Source: an uncultured Paracoccaceae bacterium | Lineage (GTDB): Bacteria > Pseudomonadota > Alphaproteobacteria > Rhodobacterales > Rhodobacteraceae | NCBI GenBank assembly: GCA_937916485.1 | Contig: CALFSV010000202.1 | Span: 1-16,563 of the forward strand | Direction of reading: 5' to 3' | Length of the DNA: 16,563 nucleotides | Shown here: one piece after another, positions 1-6,530 of the stretch | Layout: each line of letters begins with the position of its first letter | Position numbering within the stretch: the first letter of the stretch is position 1 | Notes under the pieces: generated by a model | What the model saw: only the letters and a program-made list of their open reading frames with translations | Told to the model about the DNA's origin: nothing | Database searches by the model: none | Program-made: the position numbers and the translations under genes

Positions 1-403
1 CATGCGGCTATTGCTGACGCAGCATCTTTTTGCACATGCGACGGACTTGCAGCTACGACGCAGCCAGCGTCGCGGAGGCAGCCATTGCCTGCTGGTGTAG
101 AAGGGCTGATCACAAGCGCACTTTCGCGGCTTTTTGTTTGGACACGAAAGACGCGGGGCTTTCGGGATTGTTTCAGGTGCTGCTATCACTGGCCCAGAAA
201 ACTCGTAAGAGCGCAGCGCGGCATTGCACCCATTCGGCATCGTTGTAAGACATCAGGCAAACCAACTCTTCACGGCGCGTTGTCGAAAAGGACGGGCCGA
301 GGCAGGTCAGATTTGTGATTGCACAAAAGTTGGCTGCATCCGTATGCTGAAACGGGTCAAATCGTATCTCTGCAGAGGATGCCTCGAATCCGGCGTGGCC
401 ACG
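1..403. other. Non-coding stretch downstream of the first regulator gene
   Basis: I see no supportable gene here on either strand. Short open frames exist, but none has a good ribosome binding site or a recognisable protein motif. No tRNA, insertion-sequence end or CRISPR repeat is visible. A small inverted repeat (CGAAAG at 145-150 and CTTTCG at 159-164) lacks a T-tract, so it is not a convincing terminator for the regulator gene that ends at 404. The stretch may be decayed intergenic sequence. Confidence 0.5.
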
Positions 404-1456
404 CTAGGTCCAGTTCGCATCGTTCAAGTTTTCGCGCGTTATCACTTCGACCGGTACTGAAGAGATCTGCACTTCACGGTGTTCCAGCCTTGCTATCACA
501 GCGCTTACAGCGCGTTCAGCGATCAATTGCATGTTTTGATGGACTATGAACTGCATCGCACCATCGAGGATGTATTCCCTTGTTTTTCCAGTCAGGTTGT
601 GGCCGATGAATTTGACATCATTCGTCAAGTTTTTCTCTCTCAAGGCGCGGACGACACCTTCATTCCCACCCCCTACATTATAGATCCCTACGACATCAGG
701 GTGCATTTCAAGAACCTCAAGAATTGCATTGTAGTTACCAATCATATCATCCTGTCCGCTCACAGTCTGAATCGCTTCAAGATGCGGGCAATCACTTCGC
801 AAATATGCGCGGAACCCCATTTCGCGATACTCATGGCTGCGATAAAGTTGCCCGCCGGAAAGCACGACGACCTTACCGCCCTGGGAGCAGGATAGCCCCA
901 TTAACAATCCCGCTGTGCGGCCACCCGCGCGGCTATCGCTTCCAACGAACCCAATGAGTGGCGCATGAGCAAGGGGTGATACCAAGGCCAAACAGGGAAT
1001 GTTCCGTAACTTGAGATGCTCGACCGCATCGCGTACACGTTGATCTTCGAGCGCTTGAAAGGCGACCGCATCGATGCCTTGTCCTTCGCACGATCGCAAC
1101 TTTCGTGCCAGAACTGCCGGTTCCATCTTGGTCGTGAAGATGCATTCAATCGTCGCGTTACCCTGTTCTCCAAAGCGCTGAAAGCACTCGCCTAGGAATT
1201 CGGTTGACGGGCCAGCGACCTCTGGCAAAAACACCTTCAGGCGCCATGGCTTTCGCCGATTTTGGATCTGAGAGCCTGTCTCGATGGATTTTTTGGCCTG
1301 CAGCACCCGTTGACGGGTGGCTTCCTTAACGCGCCCTCGTTCATTCAGCACCCGGTCAACGGTTGCGATTCCCACGCCAGCAAGCCTCGCGATTTCGGAT
1401 TGCTTTGCGTGACGCTGCATGGGGGCGCCGTCAGATTCAGTATGATTATCCATCAT
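404..1456 (-). CDS. LacI-family transcriptional regulator (first of two)
   Basis: A 350-residue DNA-binding repressor or activator, probably controlling the divergent TRAP operon. The N-terminal helix-turn-helix lies at about residues 19-38 and contains GIATVDRVLN, the LacI-family recognition helix with Asp in place of the usual Ser of TVSRVLN. The rest is a periplasmic-binding-protein-like effector domain, with the motif VGSDSRAGGRTAG in its middle and a GIYNVGGGNEG segment later. This type usually binds a sugar or polyol. The start is uncertain: ATG at 1456 gives a 12-residue leader, while the in-frame ATG at 1420 would give the family's usual short N-terminus; neither has a clear Shine-Dalgarno. 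It is paralogous to the regulator at 12117-13136, sharing the helix and the SPL...GRxAGRTAG-type region. The family call is firm; effector and target are inferred. Confidence 0.9.
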   Translation of the reverse strand: MMDNHTESDGAPMQRHAKQSEIARLAGVGIATVDRVLNERGRVKEATRQRVLQAKKSIETGSQIQNRRKPWRLKVFLPEVAGPSTEFLGECFQRFGEQGNATIECIFTTKMEPAVLARKLRSCEGQGIDAVAFQALEDQRVRDAVEHLKLRNIPCLALVSPLAHAPLIGFVGSDSRAGGRTAGLLMGLSCSQGGKVVVLSGGQLYRSHEYREMGFRAYLRSDCPHLEAIQTVSGQDDMIGNYNAILEVLEMHPDVVGIYNVGGGNEGVVRALREKNLTNDVKFIGHNLTGKTREYILDGAMQFIVHQNMQLIAERAVSAVIARLEHREVQISSVPVEVITRENLNDANWT

Positions 1457-1512
1457 TTCACATCAATATCACATTAATTGAGAGTAACAACACCTCAAAA
1501 GTCATCAATCGT

Positions 1513-1531
1513 GTATAAATGATGTGTTTTG
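1513..1531 (+). promoter_or_regulatory. Shared element GTATAAATGATNNNTTTTG, copy 1 (putative operator/promoter)
   Basis: This lies in the 140-bp divergent region between the first lacI gene and the TRAP operon, 65 nt before the ATG of the binding-protein gene. The same 19-bp pattern (16 identical positions) recurs at 13173-13191 in the other LacI divergent region, in the same orientation relative to the plus-strand operon. It contains TATAAA, which could be a -10 box for the plus strand, and TATACA on the minus strand for the regulator. No good -35 is visible for either. An operator read by the LacI proteins is my preferred reading. Confidence 0.5.
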
Positions 1532-1596
1532 CTTTGCATTTACGCGCCTCGCAAATAGACAGTTTGCACCGAGCTTTAGCTCTTAGGGAGGATACC

Positions 1597-2589
1597 ATGA
1601 AACTATCTACGAAACTCTTTGCCGTTGCTGGTGTTGTACTTGCGGGAACGGCCGCAAGTGCGCAGGACTTTACTTTCAAATATGGCAACTCGCAGCCGGA
1701 CACGTCAATTCGCTCGCAAACAATGATGTTCTTTGAGACCGAGCTAGAAACACGTTCCGGTGGCCGTATCGAAGTTGAAAACTTCTTCGGTGGTACAATC
1801 GGTAACGAGCGTGAAATGATGGACCAGGTTACTTCTGGTTTGATCCAAGGGACACGCGGTGGTTTCTTTGCCGATGCATCTGGTGCGTTCAACATCTACC
1901 AGTTGCCATTCCTTGTTGCGAATTGGGACGAAATGCAGTGTCTGGTGGGCAGCGATTTCACTGACAGCATCGAAGTGCGTGCGGCAGAAAATGGTTACCA
2001 TATTCCAGCAACTGGCATCAGCCAAGGTTTCCGCGCCTATACAAACAACGTGCGTCCTATCACAAGGGTCGAAGACCTCGCTGGTCTGAAAATTCGCGAA
2101 CCACAATCTGATCTGATGATCGCGACGGGGACTGCACTTGGTTCAGTACCAATCGCGATGCCGTTTGGGGAAACATACCAGGCGTTCCAGCAGGGCGTGA
2201 TCGACGGTCAGCACAACCCACCACAGAACATCTGGGACTATAACGTTCACGAAGTTCAGAAATACTTGTCTTTGACAAACCACATGACGGGTCCTGACCC
2301 GCTGATCGTTAACAAAGCATGGTATGATGGATTGCCTGCTGATCTTCAGGAAATTTTTGACGAAGTCGCAGTTGAAGCTCTTGCGATGTCTGACTCCTTG
2401 TATCGTGAAGCTGAAACGAGTGTGATCGACGACATGAAGGCATTTGTTGAGATCAATACACTTGATGCTGAAGCGCTGGTTGGTTTCCAGGAGGCTGTTG
2501 CACCGGTCTATGCCCAGATGATCGATGCCGGTCACTTCTCCCAGGCTGACGTTGACGCTGCTCGTGCGGCTGCGCAATCCTGTAACTAA
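1597..2589 (+). CDS. dctP: TRAP transporter periplasmic substrate-binding protein (DctP family)
   Basis: Captures the substrate in the periplasm and hands it to the DctQM permease. The protein has 330 residues, normal for DctP. Residues 1-22 are a signal peptide (charged start MKLSTK, hydrophobic core, cleavage after ASA before QDF). The family signature is present: LKIREP with Arg167, which in DctP proteins normally pairs with a substrate carboxylate, followed by PFGETYQAFQQGVIDGQHNP. Arg167 suggests an acidic ligand such as a sugar acid, although the neighbouring inositol genes hint at a cyclitol derivative. The start at 1597 is fixed by AGGGAGG at 1585-1591 and by the signal peptide. It is the first gene of the operon and is followed by a hairpin with a T-tract that should make it more abundant than the permease. 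The family is firm; the substrate is unknown. Confidence 0.95.
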   Translation: MKLSTKLFAVAGVVLAGTAASAQDFTFKYGNSQPDTSIRSQTMMFFETELETRSGGRIEVENFFGGTIGNEREMMDQVTSGLIQGTRGGFFADASGAFNIYQLPFLVANWDEMQCLVGSDFTDSIEVRAAENGYHIPATGISQGFRAYTNNVRPITRVEDLAGLKIREPQSDLMIATGTALGSVPIAMPFGETYQAFQQGVIDGQHNPPQNIWDYNVHEVQKYLSLTNHMTGPDPLIVNKAWYDGLPADLQEIFDEVAVEALAMSDSLYREAETSVIDDMKAFVEINTLDAEALVGFQEAVAPVYAQMIDAGHFSQADVDAARAAAQSCN

Positions 2590-2600
2590 CATAGCAAAAG

Positions 2601-2634
2601 GTTCGGGCCTAATTTCGTTGGGCCCGAACTTTTT
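2601..2634 (+). terminator. Intrinsic terminator/attenuator between dctP and dctQ
   Basis: GTTCGGGCC (2601-2609) pairs perfectly with GGCCCGAAC (2621-2629). The stem can extend inward by a T:G wobble and two A:T pairs, leaving a 5-nt loop. It is followed at once by TTTTT (2630-2634). This is a typical Rho-independent terminator. Because the permease genes follow in the same direction with no other visible promoter, it probably acts as a partial terminator and mRNA stabiliser that keeps binding protein in excess of permease. Confidence 0.85.
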
Positions 2635-2635
2635 A

Positions 2636-2643
2636 GGGGGGGG
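2636..2643 (+). repeat. G8 homopolymer forming the dctQ ribosome binding site
   Basis: Eight consecutive G residues sit directly after the terminator T-tract and 4 nt before the dctQ ATG at 2648, giving AGGGGGGGG as the only Shine-Dalgarno candidate. Runs of this length can slip during replication, which would change the spacing to the start codon. Confidence 0.6.
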
Positions 2644-2647
2644 CAAA

Positions 2648-3151
2648 ATGGAACAACTTGAAAGAGCCAATAGAATTTTGACCTATCTACTGGAAGCAGT
2701 GATGGTCATTTTGTTTGCGGTCTTCCTAATCATTGTCGTTACAAAGGTGATCCTGAGACCCTTTGACACTGCGATCTACGGTGTCGATGAACTGGTGAAA
2801 ATCGCCTTCCTGACCACAAGCGCCATTGGTGGCGCGGTCGCAATTTCAAAGCGTGAGCATATCGCGATCACCTTTTTCATCGACATCATGCCGCGCGCAA
2901 TCAAGATTGGCCTTTACGTGTTGGGGCTTGCGCTGATCGCGGCGCTAAACGCAACGCTTGTTTATCTATCTATCGATTGGATCGCCGGTCCCGGAAACAA
3001 CATCTGGCAACCCTTCGGCATGCGCCAGTCTTATGTTTTTGTTGTGGTTCCGATCGCTTGCTCTCTTGCAGTGGCTTTCAGCCTTGTAAAGATCATCCTT
3101 ACCCTCGCTGGCCGTGAAAACACTGACATACTTTATATGCCGGAAGACTAA
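2648..3151 (+). CDS. dctQ: TRAP transporter small permease subunit (DctQ family)
   Basis: The small membrane subunit of the TRAP transporter, which pairs with DctM in the inner membrane. The protein has 167 residues and four hydrophobic helices at about residues 12-35, 48-66, 80-103 and 122-146. Helices 1 and 2 are joined by a short segment carrying VDELVK, and a positively charged KREH follows helix 2, as is usual in DctQ. The start at 2648 follows the G-rich ribosome binding site; an earlier in-frame ATG at 2525 would lie inside dctP and is rejected. It ends 1 nt before dctM, so the two are translationally coupled. Its sequence says nothing about the substrate. Confidence 0.92.
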   Translation: MEQLERANRILTYLLEAVMVILFAVFLIIVVTKVILRPFDTAIYGVDELVKIAFLTTSAIGGAVAISKREHIAITFFIDIMPRAIKIGLYVLGLALIAALNATLVYLSIDWIAGPGNNIWQPFGMRQSYVFVVVPIACSLAVAFSLVKIILTLAGRENTDILYMPED

Positions 3152-3152
3152 T

Positions 3153-4433
3153 ATGTTCATTCTCCTTGGGTCACTCTTCGTCTTTTTGCTTATCGGTGTG
3201 CCGGTTGCCTATGCTTTGGGCTTGGCATCCGTAGCCTATTTCATGTTGGAAAGCCCCGCCGCGCTTGGCTTTGTGGTGCAACGGTTCTTTTCCGGCATCA
3301 ACAACTATCCGCTGGTCTCTCTGCCTTTCTTCATCCTGATGGGGCTGGTGATGAATTCGGGCGGGATCACGCGCCGTCTGCTTGATCTCGCGATGTTCTT
3401 TGTCGGTCGCTTCAAAGGCGGCCTTGGGCATGTAAACGTAGTGGCGTCGATGATTTTTGGAGGTATCTCGGGATCGTCGGCTTCAGATACTGCTTCTATC
3501 GGAGCAGTTCTTATCCCCGAGATGACCAAGCGCGGTTACCCCATCGAAGTGGCTTCCGGGATCACCGTGGCCTCTTCAACCATGGGGATGATCATTCCGC
3601 CGTCGGTGCCAATGATCATCTATGCCATCGCGGCAGAGGAATCGATTGGGCAGTTGTTTCTAGGCGGCATCATTCCGGGTATCATGGTTGGCCTGATGCA
3701 GATGCTGGTGATCGCTTATCTCGCCCGCCGCAACGGCTATCCAACAGAAGTGGTGCCTTTCAGCCTCAAGGCTGCTTGGCAAGAGCTGCGCAATTCAGCG
3801 CCTGTTTTGATCATGCCGATCATGATTGTGGGGTCGGTTGTCTTTGGTTTTGTGACCCCGACGGAAACCGCGGGCGCGGCTGTTGTCTATGGGTTGATCA
3901 TCGGCTTTTTCCTTGTCGGACTCTCGGTGATCAAGGAACTGCCCACCGCGATGCGTCAGGCGATTATCATGTCGTCGAAAATCATGATGATCATCGCCTT
4001 TAGCCAGGTATTCATCACAGTGCTGGCGTTGGAGCGGGTGCCAAACCAGATCAGTGACTTTATCACTGGTTTTGGCCTTGGTCCAACCGGGTTCATTCTT
4101 TTGACTGCGCTGTTGATCTTGTTGGCTGGGACATTTATCGACGTCAGCCCTGCGATCTTGTTGATGACACCTGTACTATTGCCTGTTGCAGAGAAGATGG
4201 GAATTTCCGGCGTTCATTTCGGTGTTGTCATGATCTCGGGTCTCGCTGTTGGTGCCTGTACGCCGCCGGTGGGGAATTGCCTGAATGTCTGCGCGGCGAT
4301 TTCTCGACTGCCTATTGGCAAGATATTTCTGGGTGCGGCGCCCTTCCTGATGGCAAATGTCCTGGTCCTGATCCTGATTTGCCTGTTTCCACAACTGGTC
4401 CTTTGGATCCCAGGTGCTGTGTACGGAAACTAA
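3153..4433 (+). CDS. dctM: TRAP transporter large permease subunit (DctM family)
   Basis: The 12-helix-type sodium-coupled permease that carries the substrate across the inner membrane. The protein has 426 residues, the family's usual length, and is hydrophobic throughout. Typical DctM stretches are seen: FFILMGLVMNSGGI near residue 60, then GGISGSSASDTASIGAVLIP, then TVASSTMGMIIPPSVPMIIY around residues 140-160, and near the C-terminus VGACTPPVGNCLNV. The start at 3153 is chosen because it lies 1 nt after the dctQ stop and gives the normal N-terminus; an upstream in-frame ATG at 3114 would overlap dctQ by 38 nt. It is followed by about 140 nt before the next gene. Confidence 0.95.
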   Translation: MFILLGSLFVFLLIGVPVAYALGLASVAYFMLESPAALGFVVQRFFSGINNYPLVSLPFFILMGLVMNSGGITRRLLDLAMFFVGRFKGGLGHVNVVASMIFGGISGSSASDTASIGAVLIPEMTKRGYPIEVASGITVASSTMGMIIPPSVPMIIYAIAAEESIGQLFLGGIIPGIMVGLMQMLVIAYLARRNGYPTEVVPFSLKAAWQELRNSAPVLIMPIMIVGSVVFGFVTPTETAGAAVVYGLIIGFFLVGLSVIKELPTAMRQAIIMSSKIMMIIAFSQVFITVLALERVPNQISDFITGFGLGPTGFILLTALLILLAGTFIDVSPAILLMTPVLLPVAEKMGISGVHFGVVMISGLAVGACTPPVGNCLNVCAAISRLPIGKIFLGAAPFLMANVLVLILICLFPQLVLWIPGAVYGN

Positions 4434-4507
4434 ACAAGATTACGGGCAGCGGGGTGTCTAACGGACCCGCCCGGCGCAAACGCGCTGAAACCCTCGCAGC
4501 TCGCAGA

Positions 4508-4521
4508 CGCCCGTACGGGCG
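4508..4521. repeat. Perfect 14-bp palindrome CGCCCGTACGGGCG
   Basis: A perfect GC-rich palindrome in the 141-nt gap between dctM and the dehydrogenase gene, 53 nt before the latter's start. There is no T-tract after it. It could be a dimeric regulator site or a processing or stability hairpin. I see no second copy in the window. Confidence 0.4.
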
Positions 4522-4574
4522 CCAAAATGAAGCGCGTTTCGGTGAAGATGCCGGACGGAAAAAGGAAGATGGAT

Positions 4575-5462
4575 ATGCGCGTAGGTGTAATTGGACTAGG
4601 GGATATGGGCAGTGGTCTGGCCAAAAACCTGATTAAGAATGGGTTCGAAACAACAGGATTTGACCTGAGCGACGCACGGATGAGCGCGTTGAAAGAGATG
4701 GGCGGCAATGCAGCGTCCAGCGTCTTCGACGTCGCAAAGAATGCAGACATTGTTTACGTCATGGTGATGAACGGCGGGCAAGCCAAGGCGGTAATTCTGG
4801 GCGAAGACGGTCTAATCTCTCACATGCCCAAAGGCGGTGCCGTAATCCTGACCGCGACAATCAAACCGTCCGAGGTGCGCGAGATTTCTGTCGCGATGGA
4901 AGGATCTGGAATTCATTTGATCGACAGCCCTGTTTCCGGCGGTTTTCCCGGAGCACAGGGCGGCACACTGACTATGATGGCTGCGGGTTCCCCGGAGGTT
5001 TTGGATGAATACCAGCCGGCTATGGAGGCGGTCTCGAAAACCATCCATCGGGTTGGCGAACGTGCGGGTGACGGGCAGGTAATGAAATCCTGTTTGCAAA
5101 CGCTGATTGGGTCGATCTTCGGCGCAACTTTTGAAGCGGCATCTTTAGCAGCAAAGGCCGGTGTTTCCGGCCAGGCATTGTACGACGTGTTCTCGACTTC
5201 GGGGGCCAGCTGCGGTGTGGCTAATGGCGCGCTGGAAAATATCATCGACCGTAAGTTTGAAGGCACTGGGTCGGGTATCGGCACCATGCACAAAGATCTG
5301 ACCATCTCGCTCAATATGGCTGAGGAGCTAGGTGTGCCGCTTTTGATGGCCTCAACAGCGATGCAGATTTTCCATCAGGGCAAATCAAAATATCCCGAGG
5401 GTGACAATTGGGTCTGCACACGGGTCATGGAAGAAATCGTCGGCGCTGAACTGCACCGCTAA
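4575..5462 (+). CDS. 3-hydroxyisobutyrate dehydrogenase-family NAD-dependent beta-hydroxyacid dehydrogenase
   Basis: Oxidises a beta-hydroxy acid with NAD(P)+; the exact substrate is unknown. The protein has 295 residues, normal for the family. The Rossmann motif GLGDMG is at residues 7-12, and Asp30 at the end of the second strand (GFDLS) favours NAD over NADP. The substrate loop DSPVSGG is at residues 117-123 and the catalytic lysine is Lys171 in GDGQVMKSCLQ. The usual Asn-Asn or Asn-Gln after this lysine is Leu174-Gln175 here, which suggests a substrate other than 3-hydroxyisobutyrate; threonate and tartronate-semialdehyde enzymes also carry Gln there. ATG 4575 is chosen because AGGAAG at 4563-4568 is well spaced for it and too close to ATG 4569. 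It lies between a TRAP transporter and a TIM-barrel protein, as in sugar-acid pathways. It could be L-threonate dehydrogenase-like; no gene name is given. Confidence 0.88.
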   Translation: MRVGVIGLGDMGSGLAKNLIKNGFETTGFDLSDARMSALKEMGGNAASSVFDVAKNADIVYVMVMNGGQAKAVILGEDGLISHMPKGGAVILTATIKPSEVREISVAMEGSGIHLIDSPVSGGFPGAQGGTLTMMAAGSPEVLDEYQPAMEAVSKTIHRVGERAGDGQVMKSCLQTLIGSIFGATFEAASLAAKAGVSGQALYDVFSTSGASCGVANGALENIIDRKFEGTGSGIGTMHKDLTISLNMAEELGVPLLMASTAMQIFHQGKSKYPEGDNWVCTRVMEEIVGAELHR

Positions 5463-5475
5463 AAAGGACAAACAG

Positions 5476-6339
5476 ATGAAACTAGGTGTAATTTGCGACG
5501 GCATCAGCCGTGATTTGAAACATACCGTCGATGTGATGGATGAATTCGACCTTGAATATGCGGAGCTGCAATTCGTTGGCGATACAGAAGTGGGCGATCA
5601 TTCAGCACAAGAAATCAAAGAGATCGACACGTTGCTGCGCGACCGCGGCAAGCCTGTGTCTTGCCTCTCGCGCCATATCTTTGCTGGGATGACGGGCGCG
5701 AATGTGCCGGGCGATGAACTGCACACCAAACATATGGATTCGCTAAAACGTGTGATCGACATGGCGCATGTTGTCGGCAGCCCATTGGTGCGCATCATGA
5801 CACCTAAGAAGGAGCAAATCCTGTGGGGTCGTGGCGGTGCTGAGAAATGGAACGTGGCCCATGGGGCATGGGACAAAATGCTTCCCCTGATCGCCCCTGC
5901 GATTGACGTTGCCAAGGATGGCGGAGTGACACTTGTTGTTGAAACCGGCAATGGCACGATGGTCAATTCGAACTATACCGGCCGCAAGCTGATTGATGAT
6001 CTGGATGCCAAGGGCACGTTGAAAATCCTCTGGGATCCGGCCAACAACTTTTGGTGCCATGAACAAGCCTACCCGGCCGGATATGAAGAAGCCAAGGACG
6101 GCTATCTTGGCCATATCCACATCAAGGATGTGCAGGTTGATACCCCGCGCGCGACGCTCGAAGTGAAGCGTATGGGGGAAGGCCAGCTTGCGGATCAGTT
6201 CCAGCCAATGGCTGATGCGCTGCGCGCGGATGGCTATGACGGTGTCATCAGCTTCGAAAGCGTGTTCCATCCAGGAAACGGCAATTTCGAAGATGGCTTC
6301 CGCAAGTGTATTGGGCTTTTCAAAGAGCTTTACGCTTAA
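5476..6339 (+). CDS. Sugar phosphate isomerase/epimerase family TIM-barrel protein
   Basis: A 287-residue xylose-isomerase-like (AP endonuclease 2 fold) barrel that would isomerise, epimerise or dehydrate a sugar, keto acid or cyclitol with a bound metal. The expected ligand positions are visible: Glu156 in VVETGNG, Asp187 in WDPANN, His213 and His215 in GHIHIKD, and Glu261 in ISFES. The ribosome binding site AAGGA (5464-5468) is 7 nt before the ATG, and the gap to the dehydrogenase gene is 13 nt, so the two are co-transcribed. IolE and MocC belong to the same superfamily, but this protein is not the IolE of the window (see 10264-11169). With the preceding dehydrogenase it recalls the oxidation-plus-isomerisation steps of tetronate pathways (LtnD with OtnI), but no OtnK-type kinase is present. 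The fold is firm; the reaction is unknown. Confidence 0.85.
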   Translation: MKLGVICDGISRDLKHTVDVMDEFDLEYAELQFVGDTEVGDHSAQEIKEIDTLLRDRGKPVSCLSRHIFAGMTGANVPGDELHTKHMDSLKRVIDMAHVVGSPLVRIMTPKKEQILWGRGGAEKWNVAHGAWDKMLPLIAPAIDVAKDGGVTLVVETGNGTMVNSNYTGRKLIDDLDAKGTLKILWDPANNFWCHEQAYPAGYEEAKDGYLGHIHIKDVQVDTPRATLEVKRMGEGQLADQFQPMADALRADGYDGVISFESVFHPGNGNFEDGFRKCIGLFKELYA

Positions 6340-6377
6340 CTGTTTGATGGCGTTTGGCCGCTGAAACATGAAATTTG

Positions 6378-6433
6378 ATTTGGCGCGGGGGACGTCGGCG
6401 TAGAGGTTCTGCCGTAACGCTCCCGTGCCAAAT
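6378..6433. repeat. Inverted repeat in the iolC leader region
   Basis: ATTTGGCGCGGG (6378-6389) and CCCGTGCCAAAT (6422-6433) are complementary over 12 bp with one G:T wobble, enclosing 32 nt. They lie in the 188-nt gap between the isomerase-like gene and iolC. The structure has no T-tract, so it may be a regulatory or processing hairpin or a weak terminator for the upstream operon. I find no copy of the GTATAAATGAT element here, so iolC may be controlled differently or by read-through. Confidence 0.35.
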
Positions 6434-6514
6434 TTTCGAGGTATAGATCCGCTATGTGGCAAACCTCGGTCGTCGCGCCTTGCGGGTACCCCTCATAAGT
6501 CCTCATTGGTTGGG

Positions 6515-6530
6515 AAGGTGGAACAAATTG
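6515..6530 (+). promoter_or_regulatory. Ribosome binding site that fixes a TTG start for iolC
   Basis: AAGGTGG (6515-6521) is followed by a 6-nt spacer and TTG at 6528-6530. The frame is open further upstream to a GTG at 6456, but that start has no Shine-Dalgarno and would add 24 residues ahead of the conserved LITIGRSSVDLYG start of IolC proteins. Confidence 0.75.

Noticed and set aside
30..460. Several short plus-strand open frames at the left end
   Set aside because: They overlap each other in different frames, lack ribosome binding sites and have no recognisable protein features.
4527..4574. Upstream in-frame ATG at 4527 as start of the dehydrogenase
   Set aside because: It would add 16 residues before the Rossmann strand and has no Shine-Dalgarno; ATG 4575 has AGGAAG at good spacing.
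5743..6462. Minus-strand open frame opposite the TIM-barrel gene and its downstream gap
   Set aside because: It mirrors a conserved isomerase-like gene and has no convincing start signal or motif.
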